From positions 1-64,000 of the forward strand of contig NZ_RDSR01000012.1 of assembly GCF_003716325.1 (NCBI RefSeq): a stretch of 64,000 bases of DNA, given 5' to 3'. A program made the translations under genes and the position numbers. Within the stretch, counting starts at the first letter, position 1. Every line of letters starts with the position of its first letter. The stretch is from Cryobacterium tepidiphilum. GTDB lineage: Bacteria > Actinomycetota > Actinomycetes > Actinomycetales > Microbacteriaceae. Shown here piece after piece: positions 15,944-24,877 of this stretch. The notes under the pieces were generated by a model that searched no databases, was not told the origin of the DNA, and saw only the letters and a program-made list of their open reading frames with translations.

Positions 15944-18079
15944 ATGAGCGAAACGACCACGTCGACGCGGAGCGAGGCCCTCGGCATCCTGCGCACCCTG
16001 GTCGGCCGGGGCGACGCCGGCTTCCACGACGGCCAGTTCGAGGCCATCGAGACGCTCGTCGACGACCGCCGACGCGCCCTCGTGGTGCAGCGCACCGGCT
16101 GGGGGAAGTCGGCCGTGTATTTCGTCGCCACCCTGCTGCTGCGCCGGCGCGGCGCCGGCCCCACCATCCTCGTGTCGCCCCTCCTCGCGCTCATGCGCGA
16201 CCAGGTGTCGGCGGCCGCACGGGCGGGGGTCCGCGCCGTCTCCATCAACTCGTCGAACATGCACGAGTGGGACGACGTGCGGCAGCAGCTGCAGCGTGAT
16301 GAGGTCGACGTGCTACTGGTCTCCCCCGAGCGTCTCAACAACCCGGCGTTCCGCGACCAGCAGCTTCCCGAGCTCATCCGCCGCGTGGGCCTGCTCGTCG
16401 TCGACGAGGCGCACTGCATCTCGGACTGGGGCCACGACTTCCGCCCCGACTACCGGCGCCTGCGCGATCTGATCGCCCTGATGCCGCCCGGCGTGCCGGT
16501 GCTCGCGACGACGGCGACGGCCAACAGCCGGGTGGTGACGGATGTCGCCGAGCAGCTCGACCACGGCGCCTCCGCCGGCGAGGTGGTCACCATTCGCGGC
16601 CCGCTGGCACGCGCCTCGCTCCGCCTCGGCGTGCTTCGCCTGCCCGACGCGAAGGAGCGCCTCGCCTGGCTGCTCAGCCACCTCGGCGAGCTGCCGGGCA
16701 GCGGAATCATCTACGCACTCACGGTCTCGGCCGCCGAAGACACCGCCAGGCTGCTCAGGGAGGCCGGACACGCGGTGCGCGCATACACGGGCCAGACCGA
16801 CACCGCCGAGCGCGAGGAGTCGGAGCGGCTGCTCAAAGACAACGCGGTGAAGGCCCTCGTCGCCACGAGCGCCCTCGGCATGGGCTTCGACAAGCCCGAC
16901 CTCGGCTTCGTGCTGCACCTCGGGGCGCCCAGCTCCCCCGTCGCGTACTACCAGCAGGTGGGCCGCGCCGGCCGCGCCACCGACAACGCCGACGTGCTGC
17001 TCCTCCCGGGCCCCGAAGACGAAGACATCTGGCAGTACTTCGCCACGGCGTCGATGCCGAGCCGCTCCCGGGCCGACGCGGTCCTCTCCGCCCTGCGCGA
17101 GAACGGGGGCGCCCCCCTGTCGACGCCCGCGCTCGAAGCGCGCGTCGACATCCGTCGCAGCCCGCTCGAGCTGCTGCTCAAAGTGCTCGACGTCGACGGG
17201 GCCGTGCGCCGCGTGCAGGGCGGCTGGGTCGCCACGGGCGAGCCGTGGGCCTACGACGCCGACCGTTACGAGCGCATCGCCGCCGCGCGCGTGGCGGAGC
17301 AGCAGAGCATGCTCGCCTACGAACGCACCGACACCTGCCGCATGGAGTACCTGCAGCGCGCCCTCGACGATGAGACGGCGACCCGCTGCGGGCGCTGCGA
17401 CGCCTGCGCGGGGCCCTGGTATCCCACCTCGGTGGCAGCGGATGCCGCCGCGAGCGCCCGCGCGTCGCTCGACCGGGTGGGCGCGGTCGTCGAGGCCCGG
17501 GCGCAGTGGCCGACGGGCGCGGCGAGCCTCGGCGTCGACGTGCGCGGCAACATCCCCGCCGGCGAGCGCGCCGGCCAGGGCCGCGCGCTCGCGCGCCTGA
17601 CCGACCTCGGCTGGGGCGGTCCGTTGCGCGACCTGTTCGCGCCGGGTGCGGCCGACACCGCGGCGACACCCGCCATGCTGCAGGCCTGTGTGCGGGTGTT
17701 GGCCGAGTGGGGCTGGGAGGAGCGCCCCGCCGCCGTGGTGAGCCTGCCGAGCCGCCGGCATCCGCTGCTCGTGGAGTCGGTCGCCAGGACCCTCTCCGAC
17801 GTCGGCCGCCTGCCTTGGCTGGGGAGCCTCGATGACAACCAGACCGGCCTGCCGCCCGGCGAGGCGGCCGGGAACAGCGCCTATCGGCTCGCGCAGGTGT
17901 GGAACCGGTTCTCCGTGGGCGCAGAGGTGGCCAGCGCACTCGGGCAGCTCGGCGGGCGGCCGGTGCTGCTCGTCGACGACCTCGCCGACAGCCGGTGGAC
18001 CGTCACGGTCGTCGCACGCCTGCTCCGCCGGGCGGGGGCAGGTCCGGTCCTGCCGTTCGTGCTCGCCCTGCGGTCCTGA
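15944..18079 (+). CDS. RecQ-like DEAD/DEAH helicase with C-terminal phosphoribosyltransferase-like segment
   Basis: A 711-residue SF2 helicase. Walker A is RTGWGKS (residues 50-56), the Walker B box is VVDEAHCISDWGHDFRPDYR (DEAH at 154-157), and motif VI is QQVGRAGRA. A cysteine cluster near residue 465 (ATRCGRCDACAG, with an earlier TCRMEYL) resembles the RecQ zinc subdomain. Unlike RecQ there is no HRDC; instead the last 60 residues contain VLLVDDLADSRWTVT, a phosphoribosyltransferase PRPP-loop pattern. This suggests unwinding of recombination or repair intermediates; the C-terminal segment's role is unknown. Confidence 0.85.
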   Translation: MSETTTSTRSEALGILRTLVGRGDAGFHDGQFEAIETLVDDRRRALVVQRTGWGKSAVYFVATLLLRRRGAGPTILVSPLLALMRDQVSAAARAGVRAVSINSSNMHEWDDVRQQLQRDEVDVLLVSPERLNNPAFRDQQLPELIRRVGLLVVDEAHCISDWGHDFRPDYRRLRDLIALMPPGVPVLATTATANSRVVTDVAEQLDHGASAGEVVTIRGPLARASLRLGVLRLPDAKERLAWLLSHLGELPGSGIIYALTVSAAEDTARLLREAGHAVRAYTGQTDTAEREESERLLKDNAVKALVATSALGMGFDKPDLGFVLHLGAPSSPVAYYQQVGRAGRATDNADVLLLPGPEDEDIWQYFATASMPSRSRADAVLSALRENGGAPLSTPALEARVDIRRSPLELLLKVLDVDGAVRRVQGGWVATGEPWAYDADRYERIAAARVAEQQSMLAYERTDTCRMEYLQRALDDETATRCGRCDACAGPWYPTSVAADAAASARASLDRVGAVVEARAQWPTGAASLGVDVRGNIPAGERAGQGRALARLTDLGWGGPLRDLFAPGAADTAATPAMLQACVRVLAEWGWEERPAAVVSLPSRRHPLLVESVARTLSDVGRLPWLGSLDDNQTGLPPGEAAGNSAYRLAQVWNRFSVGAEVASALGQLGGRPVLLVDDLADSRWTVTVVARLLRRAGAGPVLPFVLALRS

Positions 18080-18160
18080 CCCGACTTCCCGGCCTCGCCT
18101 ACCCGGCGACCCATTTCGTTGGCATTCTGGAAAGGGGACACCGAGCGACGGGAGGCCGAG

Positions 18161-19120
18161 TTGACGGACGACGAACGTTTCCACGTGCGCCTGGAAGCCG
18201 TCGGTCGTGACCCGGAGATCGCGCGCCACACCCTGTCCGGCTTCTACGACGGCGCCGAGTGGAAGACCCACGCGACCACCGCGCGCGCCTACTCCTACCG
18301 ATACGCGGCCATCGGCGACAACGCGATGACGCTCCGCACCTCGCAGATGAACGGGTACGTCGAGGGCGACATCCCGCCGGGCGACGACTACATCGTGCAG
18401 TGGCTCACCGGCGGCCACGCGATCGTCGACATGGGCGGCGACGCGGTGCCGCTCACGGTCGGGCGGCCCATGCTCTTCCCGGCCCACCGTCCCTTCGTCT
18501 TCGGCTTCACCGACTACCAGCAGAAGCTCGTGCACCTGAACCGGCAGCAGGTCGACGCGGTGGCCACAGAACTTCACGGGGCTGTTCCCGGGTCGATCCG
18601 CTTCGACCACCTCACCCGGCCCTCGGCCGCGTCCATCGCGCTGTGGCATGAGACGGTCGCGCTCGTGTCGCGAACCGTCGCACGGGGCAGCGTGAGCCCG
18701 GTGCTGTGGAACGAACTGATACGGATGACGGCGGTCAGCTTCCTGGAGATGTATGCCCCGAACGCCGCCCACGTGCCGGAAGCGCTGCGTCATCCGCGGA
18801 ACGCCCATGTCCGCCTGGCCGTCGAGTACATCCACGAGTATGCGCACCTGCCGCTCGCGGTCGCCCAGATCGCCGAGATCGCGGGACTGAGCGTGCGTGC
18901 GCTGCAGGAGTCGTTCCAGCGCACCCTGGGCATGAGTCCCATGGCCCACCTGCGGCTGGTGCGGCTCGAGCGCGCCCATGAGGATCTGCTCGCCGGCGCG
19001 CCGCCGGCGACCACCGTCGGCGACATCGCTCGCCGGTGGGGGTTCGCGCACCTCGGCCGGTTCTCCGCCGCGTACGGCGAGCGATTCGGCGAGCATCCAC
19101 GCGACACGCTCCGCCGCTGA
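18161..19120 (+). CDS. AraC-family transcriptional regulator
   Basis: A 319-residue regulator with an N-terminal AraC-binding-like beta domain and a C-terminal double helix-turn-helix (about residues 225-319; AQIAEIAGLSVRALQESFQRTLG and DIARRWGFAHLGRFSAAYGERFG). TTG 18161 is preferred because GGGAGG lies 5-10 bases upstream; TTG 18119 would add 14 residues without a better site. It stands alone on the plus strand between the helicase and a small conserved gene, so its target is unclear. Confidence 0.82.
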   Translation: MTDDERFHVRLEAVGRDPEIARHTLSGFYDGAEWKTHATTARAYSYRYAAIGDNAMTLRTSQMNGYVEGDIPPGDDYIVQWLTGGHAIVDMGGDAVPLTVGRPMLFPAHRPFVFGFTDYQQKLVHLNRQQVDAVATELHGAVPGSIRFDHLTRPSAASIALWHETVALVSRTVARGSVSPVLWNELIRMTAVSFLEMYAPNAAHVPEALRHPRNAHVRLAVEYIHEYAHLPLAVAQIAEIAGLSVRALQESFQRTLGMSPMAHLRLVRLERAHEDLLAGAPPATTVGDIARRWGFAHLGRFSAAYGERFGEHPRDTLRR

Positions 19121-19276
19121 CGACCATCCGGGCGATGCCAACCGGCCGGAAAACGCGGCTGCCGACCGTCATCCGCGCTTGGCGGCTCACCGTGCCGTGT
19201 TTCGACGCCCTGCGGCCTAGCCTCAGTCTGCCCGAATTTCTGCCGTCGGCTGGGCCCTGACAGGAATCCGGTGTTG

Positions 19277-19591
19277 ATGGGAACGCTCACGTATGACTCG
19301 ACCACGACCGTCGACATCGACGATCGGGATCTCGCCCACCTGCAGCTGGTGATCGTGGGGAAGCTGCGCCGGAAGGAATGCTTCCTCTTCACCTGGGAGA
19401 ACGCCCCCGCCGCCGGCGGCACGACGAGCATTTGGATGCACCCTGCCGCCAACCTCACCCTCAGCTTCTCCGAGAGCAGCCGGCAACTGCGCATCAACCG
19501 CGCGTGGGTCGAAGAGCTCGCGGTATCGGCGAACTCGGCGCGCGGCCTCCTCCTCACCCCGGAACCGGCGGACGACGACGGCAGCCGCTGA
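19277..19591 (+). CDS. Small conserved protein of the Microbacteriaceae DUF7882 type
   Basis: A 104-residue protein beginning MGTLTYDSTTTVDIDD, with DRDLAHLQLVIVGKLRRKE, TSIWMHP and LRINRAWVEEL. I recall this pattern from small proteins common in Microbacteriaceae, sometimes mislabelled as DNA ligase fragments; the function is unknown. ATG 19277 fits the usual N terminus; GTG 19271 would add two residues. No enzyme motif is visible. It precedes the membrane protein gene at 19732. Confidence 0.7.
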   Translation: MGTLTYDSTTTVDIDDRDLAHLQLVIVGKLRRKECFLFTWENAPAAGGTTSIWMHPAANLTLSFSESSRQLRINRAWVEELAVSANSARGLLLTPEPADDDGSR

Positions 19592-19731
19592 CACGGCATC
19601 CGCTGCAGGCCGCCCGGCCCTACCCGAAACGCCCTTTGAGGCGTAAACCGGAAGGACAGGAGACCCTCAAGCAGCACTTCACCTCGAAGGTCTGCACGCA
19701 CAGCGCGGCAGGCATAGGGAAAGGAAGCATC

Positions 19732-20361
19732 ATGAGCAGCTCAGATCGTCCCGACCGCGAAACACCGGCCGCCGTTCCGGTCGACCAGCAGTCATCGCTA
19801 CGGGAAGACGTCCTCGCTCGCGAGAAGGAGCGCTACGGTGGCGTGAAGATCGGCTCCGCCTTCTTCGGATGGCTCACGGCCATGGGCACCGCCGTGATAT
19901 TGACCGCCCTCGTCGCGGCGGCGGGCGCCGCCGTCGGCCTCGGCACCAACGGCAGCCCCAGCCAGGCAGCGGATGCCGCGACGCAGAACGCCACGACGGT
20001 GGGCATCGTCGGGGCCATCGCCCTGATCGTGGTCATGCTGATCGCGTACTACTGCGGCGGCTATGTGGCCGGCCGCATGGCGCGCTTCGACGGCGCCAAG
20101 CAGGGCATCGCCGTGTGGATCTGGGCCGTCGTCATCGCGATCGTGATCGCGATCATCGCCGCGATCGCCGGCGCCCAGTTCAACGTGCTGGCCAACGTCA
20201 ACGGATTCCCCCGCATCCCGGTGAATGAAGGCGACCTCACCACCGCGAGCATCATCACGGCCGTGCTCGTGGCCGTGGCCAGCCTCGTCGGGGCGATCCT
20301 CGGCGGGATCGCCGGCATGCACTACCACCGCAAGGTCGACCGCGTCGGCCTCGGCCGCTGA
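19732..20361 (+). CDS. Hypothetical four-helix membrane protein
   Basis: A 209-residue protein with a charged N-terminal tail (about 40 residues, ending KERYGGVKIGSAFFGW) and four hydrophobic segments near residues 45-68, 85-108, 125-150 and 175-198. Gly-rich segments such as YYCGGYVAGRMARFDGAKQG resemble small membrane proteins of stress clusters, but I cannot assign a named family. ATG 19732 follows AAAGGAAG. The PRC-barrel gene starts 17 bases after its stop, so the two are probably cotranscribed. Confidence 0.75.
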   Translation: MSSSDRPDRETPAAVPVDQQSSLREDVLAREKERYGGVKIGSAFFGWLTAMGTAVILTALVAAAGAAVGLGTNGSPSQAADAATQNATTVGIVGAIALIVVMLIAYYCGGYVAGRMARFDGAKQGIAVWIWAVVIAIVIAIIAAIAGAQFNVLANVNGFPRIPVNEGDLTTASIITAVLVAVASLVGAILGGIAGMHYHRKVDRVGLGR

Positions 20362-20378
20362 GGCGTTAGGAGATCCGC

Positions 20379-20963
20379 ATGATCAGCAACCACAACCTCG
20401 GCGCCCTCATGGGCGCGCCCGTGCAGGGCGACGACGACAAGATCGGCACCGTAGGGCAGATCTTCGTCGATCCCGAGAGCGGCAACCCCAACTGGGTCAC
20501 CGTGCACACGGGCCTGTTCGGGCGCCACGAGACCTTCGTTCCCCTGGACGGCGCCACCTGGGACCACGAGGTGCTGCATGTGCCGTTCGACAAGAAGACC
20601 ATCAAGGCAGCGCCGCGCATCGACACCGATGAGGCGCTGAGCCCCCAGCACGAAGCCGACCTCTACCGCTACTACCGCGTGGGCGGGTACGACGACCGCG
20701 GAGACAGCAACCGCGACGACAGCAACCGCGACGACGAGCACCGGGACCAGCACCAAGAGGTCAGTTCCAGCGGAACGCAGGAGCAGGGCCCCGTGCGACT
20801 GCGCAAGTATGTGGTGACCGAGAACAAAGAGGTGACGACGCCGGTCAGCCACGAGGAGATCCGCGTCGAGGCCGAGGGCGACGTGCAGGTCGACACCGCC
20901 GATGTGCCCGACGTGGACGTCGTGCCCGACCAGCGGCCCGGGCGGCACGCCAAGGAGGAATAG
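20379..20963 (+). CDS. PRC-barrel and DUF2382 domain stress protein
   Basis: A 194-residue soluble protein. Residues 5-80 form a PRC-barrel domain (GAPVQGDDDKIGTVGQIFVD, VTVHTGLFG, FVPLDGA). A linker with short repeats (RGDSNRDDSNRDDEHRD) follows, then a C-terminal DUF2382-like segment (VRLRKYVVTENKEVTTPVSHEEIRVE) that is shorter than usual. This architecture is typical of actinobacterial general stress proteins of unknown mechanism. The start follows TTAGGAG. It is likely cotranscribed with the membrane protein upstream. Confidence 0.85.
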   Translation: MISNHNLGALMGAPVQGDDDKIGTVGQIFVDPESGNPNWVTVHTGLFGRHETFVPLDGATWDHEVLHVPFDKKTIKAAPRIDTDEALSPQHEADLYRYYRVGGYDDRGDSNRDDSNRDDEHRDQHQEVSSSGTQEQGPVRLRKYVVTENKEVTTPVSHEEIRVEAEGDVQVDTADVPDVDVVPDQRPGRHAKEE

Positions 20964-20984
20964 CCACGAACTACGCTGGGACGC

Positions 20985-23105
20985 ATGAGTACCGCTCCCG
21001 TCGCAGCGAAGAAGCCGCAGTCCCGCACGCACCACAACGACGAGTACGTCGACGATTACGAGTGGCTGCGTGACAAGGACGCCCCCGAGGTTGTCGCCCA
21101 CCTGGAGGCCGAGAACGCCTACACGGAGGAGCGCACCTCCCACCTTGAGATGCTTCAGGAGCAGGTCTTCGAGGAGATCAAGGAGCGCACGCAGGAGACG
21201 GACCTGAGTGTGCCGGTGCGTCGCGGCGACTGGTGGTACTACACCCGCACCGTGGAGGGGCAGGAGTACGGCATCCACTGTCGCGCCCCGATCGCCGGGG
21301 CCGATGACTGGGCTCCCCCGGTCGTCGCCCCGGGAGAGGCGCTGGCGGACGAGCAGGTCGTCCTTGACGACAACGCCGAGGCCGCGGGGCACGACTTCTA
21401 CTCCCTCGGCAGCTTCGACATCAGCACCGACGGCAGCCGGTTGCTCTATGGCGTGGACACCGAGGGCGACGAGCGCTACACGATCCGGGTGCGGGACCTC
21501 ACGACGGGCGAGAACCTGGCCGACGAGATCTCCGGCACCGGCGGCGGCGCCATCTTCGACCCCCGCGGCCGGTTCATCTTCTACACGACCGTCGACGACG
21601 CCTGGCGGCCCGACACGGTGTGGCGTCACGAGGTGGGCGCGGCATCCGCTGCTGCACAGGTCTTCCACGAACCCGACGAGCGGTTCTGGGTGGGCGTGGG
21701 CCGCACGCGCAGCCGCAAGTACCTCGTCATCGAGGCCGGCTCCAGCGTCACCTCCGAGACCTGGCTGGCTCCGGCCGACGACCCGGACGCCGACTTCAGC
21801 GTCGTGTGGCCGCGCACCGAGGGCGTGGAATACGACGTTGAGCACGCGGTCATCGACGGGGAGGACCGCCTGCTCATCGTGCACAACGACGGCGCCCCCG
21901 ACTTCGAACTGGCGAGCGTGGCTGCGGACGACCCGCAGGGCGAACGACGGATGCCGCTGCCGCACCGCGACGGCGTTCGGCTGGAGAGCGTGGATGCGTT
22001 CCGCGACTTCATCGTGATCGAATACCGCCGGGAGGGACTCACCCGGGTGGCTGTCGCCAGCCGGGCGAGCCGCTCGACCGGTGTCGAGGAGCTGAGCTTC
22101 GAAGAGACGCTGTTCTCGGTGGGCACCGCCGGCAACCCGGAGTGGGAGCAGCAGACCGTGCGACTCGGCTACACGAGCTTCGTCACGCCCTCCACCGTCT
22201 ACGACTACGTCGTCGCGACGAAGGAGCTGCGGCTGCTGAAGCAGCAGCCCGTGCTGGGCGGCTACGACCCGTCGCTGTTCGCCCAGCGCCGGGAATGGGC
22301 GGAGGCCTCCGACGGCACCCGCATCCCGATCTCGCTCGTCTACCGCAGCGACCTGGTCACCCCGGGCACACCGGCCCCCACCCTCCTCTACGGGTACGGC
22401 TCCTACGAGCACAGCATCGACCCGTCGTTCAGCATCTCCCGCCTCAGCCTCCTCGACCGGGGCATGATCTTCGCCGTGGCGCACGTGCGCGGCGGCGGCG
22501 AACTCGGCCGGCACTGGTACGAGAACGGCAAGAAGCACCACAAGCGCAACAGCTTCACCGACTTCGTAGCCTGCGCCGAGTTCCTCATCGACAACGACTA
22601 CACGGCATCCGATCGACTGGTCGCCGAGGGCGGCAGCGCCGGCGGCCTGCTCATGGGCGCGGTCGCCAACATGGCGCCGCAGCTGTTCTCCGGGATCCTC
22701 GCCGAGGTGCCGTTCGTCGACCCGCTCACGTCGATCCTCGACCCGTCACTGCCGCTGACCGTGATCGAGTGGGACGAGTGGGGCGACCCGCTGCACGACC
22801 CCGAGGCGTACGCCTGCATCAAGTCGTACTCCCCCGTGGAGAACGTGCGGGCCACGCACTACCCGCGAATTCTCGCGGTCACGAGCCTCAACGACACCCG
22901 GGTGCTCTACGTGGAGCCCGCGAAGTGGGTGGCGCGGCTGCGGGAGGTGGGCGCCGACGCGCTCCTGAAGACCGAGATGGCGGCCGGGCACGGCGGCGTG
23001 TCCGGCCGGTACGGCGCGTGGCGGGAACGGGCGTTCACCTACGCCTGGGTCATCGATGCCGCCCACGCGCATCCGTCGTACGAAGGTGACGTGACCGCCG
23101 CCTGA
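20985..23105 (+). CDS. ptrB: S9A family peptidase, oligopeptidase B type
   Basis: A 706-residue cytosolic serine peptidase with an N-terminal beta-propeller (about residues 75-400) that limits substrates to short peptides, and a C-terminal alpha/beta-hydrolase domain. The nucleophile is S551 in EGGSAGG and the catalytic histidine is H669 in AGHGG; the Asp lies near LNDTRVLY (about residue 640). The opening TRTHHNDEYVDDYEWLRDKD-like pattern is characteristic of oligopeptidase B, which cleaves after basic residues. The size matches the family (about 700). A perfect hairpin at 23115-23145 follows. Confidence 0.92.
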   Translation: MSTAPVAAKKPQSRTHHNDEYVDDYEWLRDKDAPEVVAHLEAENAYTEERTSHLEMLQEQVFEEIKERTQETDLSVPVRRGDWWYYTRTVEGQEYGIHCRAPIAGADDWAPPVVAPGEALADEQVVLDDNAEAAGHDFYSLGSFDISTDGSRLLYGVDTEGDERYTIRVRDLTTGENLADEISGTGGGAIFDPRGRFIFYTTVDDAWRPDTVWRHEVGAASAAAQVFHEPDERFWVGVGRTRSRKYLVIEAGSSVTSETWLAPADDPDADFSVVWPRTEGVEYDVEHAVIDGEDRLLIVHNDGAPDFELASVAADDPQGERRMPLPHRDGVRLESVDAFRDFIVIEYRREGLTRVAVASRASRSTGVEELSFEETLFSVGTAGNPEWEQQTVRLGYTSFVTPSTVYDYVVATKELRLLKQQPVLGGYDPSLFAQRREWAEASDGTRIPISLVYRSDLVTPGTPAPTLLYGYGSYEHSIDPSFSISRLSLLDRGMIFAVAHVRGGGELGRHWYENGKKHHKRNSFTDFVACAEFLIDNDYTASDRLVAEGGSAGGLLMGAVANMAPQLFSGILAEVPFVDPLTSILDPSLPLTVIEWDEWGDPLHDPEAYACIKSYSPVENVRATHYPRILAVTSLNDTRVLYVEPAKWVARLREVGADALLKTEMAAGHGGVSGRYGAWRERAFTYAWVIDAAHAHPSYEGDVTAA

Positions 23106-23114
23106 CCAGGCTGC

Positions 23115-23145
23115 GGCGAGCCGGGGCACGCCGCCCCGGCTCGCC
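23115..23145. terminator. Bidirectional hairpin terminator between S9 peptidase and aldo/keto reductase genes
   Basis: Perfect 12-base inverted repeat (GGCGAGCCGGGG and its complement) with a 7-base loop, placed 9 bases after the peptidase stop and 8 bases before the convergent reductase stop. There is no T-tract, as is common for G+C-rich actinobacterial terminators. Confidence 0.75.
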
Positions 23146-23153
23146 TGCCGTGG

Positions 23154-24182
23154 CTACTTGACGGCGCTGGACGCCGCCCACAGGTTGATGCCCTGGTCGG
23201 TGGCGTGCTCGTCGATCGCGGCGAGCTCGTCGGCGCTGAACTGCAGGTTGTCGAGCGCGGCCACGTTGGTCTCCAGCTGGGCGACGGACGACGCGCCGAT
23301 CAGCGCCGAGGTGACCTGGTCGTTGCGCAGCACCCACGCCAGCGCCATCTGGGCGAGCGACTGGCCGCGCGCCTCGGCGATTCCGGTGAGCGCGCGGATG
23401 CTCGCAAGCGTGTCGTCGTTCACCATGTCCTTGCGCGCCGACTTCTCCTTCGCCACCCGCGAGTCGGCGGGGATGCCCTTCAGGTAGCGGTCGGTGAGGA
23501 GCCCCTGCGCGAGCGGGGAGAACGGGATGCACCCGACTCCGAGGTCGGCCAGGGTGTCGAGAAGTCCCTCTTCCACCCAGCGGTTGAACATCGAGTACGA
23601 CGGCTGGTGGATGAGGAGCGGGGTGCCGAGGTCGGCGAGGATCTCGGCGGCCCGGCGGGTACGCTCCGGCGAGTACGACGAGATGCCCGCGTACAGGGCC
23701 CGGCCGCTCGTGACAGCGGTGTGCAGGGCGCCCATGGTCTCCTCGAGCGGGGTGTCGGGGTCGGCGCGGTGCGAATAGAAGATGTCGACGTAGTCGAGCC
23801 CCATGCGGTCCAGCGACTGGTCGAGGCTCGCCAGCAGGTACTTGCGGGACCCCTTGTTGCCGTACGGGCCGGGCCACATGTCGTACCCGGCCTTCGTGGA
23901 GATGACGAGTTCGTCGCGGTGCGCGGCGAAGTCCTCGCGCATCAGCCGGCCGAAGTTCGTCTCCGCGCTGCCGTAGGGCGGACCGTAGTTGTTGGCCAGG
24001 TCGAAGTGCGTGATGCCGAGGTCGAACGCCCGCCGCAGGATCGCCCGCTGCGTGGCCAGCGGCTTGTCGTCGCCGAAGTTCTGCCATAGCCCGAGCGAGA
24101 TCGCCGGCAACTCGAGGCCGCTCCGGCCGGTGCGACGGTAGGGCATGGACTCATAACGATTGTCAGACGGAAGATAGGTCAT
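23154..24182 (-). CDS. Aldo/keto reductase, L-glyceraldehyde-3-phosphate reductase (YghZ) type
   Basis: A 342-residue NADPH-dependent TIM-barrel reductase. The catalytic tetrad is D61 and Y66 (FDLANNYG), K97 (STKAGY) and H138 (FYSHRAD). The N terminus (YRRTGRSGLELPAISLGLWQNFG) and the overall length are characteristic of the YghZ/MgrA group, which reduces small aldehydes such as methylglyoxal or L-glyceraldehyde 3-phosphate. CGGAGG abuts ATG 24182, an unusually close spacing, so the later ATG 24146 is a possible alternative. It is convergent with the S9 peptidase. Confidence 0.9.
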   Translation of the reverse strand: MTYLPSDNRYESMPYRRTGRSGLELPAISLGLWQNFGDDKPLATQRAILRRAFDLGITHFDLANNYGPPYGSAETNFGRLMREDFAAHRDELVISTKAGYDMWPGPYGNKGSRKYLLASLDQSLDRMGLDYVDIFYSHRADPDTPLEETMGALHTAVTSGRALYAGISSYSPERTRRAAEILADLGTPLLIHQPSYSMFNRWVEEGLLDTLADLGVGCIPFSPLAQGLLTDRYLKGIPADSRVAKEKSARKDMVNDDTLASIRALTGIAEARGQSLAQMALAWVLRNDQVTSALIGASSVAQLETNVAALDNLQFSADELAAIDEHATDQGINLWAASSAVK

Positions 24183-24206
24183 CCTCCGATACTGCCAGTT
24201 CGACCG

Positions 24207-24656
24207 CTACGAGACCGCCGCTTCGCTCAGCGCCTCCTCCGCCAGGTTCCGTAGCGCGAGGCTGACGGCCAGGTCGGTCTCGTGCTCGAACTCCTCCAGC
24301 GCCTCACCGCCGGCCAGGTCGAACCCCGAGGGGACGAGCGCCGCCCACTCCCGGGAGTCGAGCAACGGGTCGGCGAGGTACCAGCGCACGTTCGCCGGTT
24401 CGTCGAACAGATGATCGTAGTGACGATCGATCTGGTCCACGCAGACGAACGAGCCGGATCCGACGACCGCGGTGGCCAAGCGGATGCGACGGAGCATCGC
24501 CTCCTGCACGGCAGGGAAGCCGGCGAAGAAGAAATGCCATTCGTTGTCCCAGGCATCGGTGGCCCGGGTGAGGCGGTTCAGGATCGGGTGGGTGGCCCAA
24601 TCACATTGGCGGATCGCGTCATACCGCAAGCGGGGGGCGCATTCATTCGGGTTCAT
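24207..24656 (-). CDS. Hypothetical protein
   Basis: A 149-residue, soluble, acidic protein with no signal peptide. It is rich in Trp and Phe in the first half (WDNEWHFFFAGF) and has a helical acidic C terminus (EALEEFEHETDLAVSLALRNLAEEALSEA). I do not recognise a family. ATG 24656 is the first start; no clear ribosome-binding site is seen. It sits upstream of the reductase on the same strand, 24 bases apart, so they may share a promoter in the 24657-24877 gap. Confidence 0.65.
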   Translation of the reverse strand: MNPNECAPRLRYDAIRQCDWATHPILNRLTRATDAWDNEWHFFFAGFPAVQEAMLRRIRLATAVVGSGSFVCVDQIDRHYDHLFDEPANVRWYLADPLLDSREWAALVPSGFDLAGGEALEEFEHETDLAVSLALRNLAEEALSEAAVS

Positions 24657-24785
24657 GCAACACCACTTCTATCGACAGTGACAGTGGCGTTAAATACGGC
24701 AGGCGTGCAGCTAGGGTACTGATTGCGAGTCGGGTTTAACGCAACTTTCCTTGTTGCACAACCTAGACCTCTCATCCGGGGGTGC

Positions 24786-24811
24786 GTCATCACCCCTTCG
24801 GGGGTCATGAC
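24786..24811. promoter_or_regulatory. TTCG-tetraloop hairpin in the leader region of the SNF2 helicase gene
   Basis: GTCATCACCCC (24786-24796), TTCG loop, GGGGTCATGAC (24801-24811): an 11-base stem with one mismatch capped by the very stable UUCG tetraloop. The left arm can also pair with GGGGGTG at 24778-24784, so two exclusive structures are possible. The divergent gap (24657-24877) is also A+T-richer than its surroundings and holds an inverted repeat GCGTTAAA (24687) / TTTAACGC (24735). Confidence 0.45.
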
Positions 24812-24877
24812 AGGTGCGATCGTTTCTGATACACCGGCAGAACCCGCCCTGTCGGCGGCGCGTGAGAACATGTAGGC

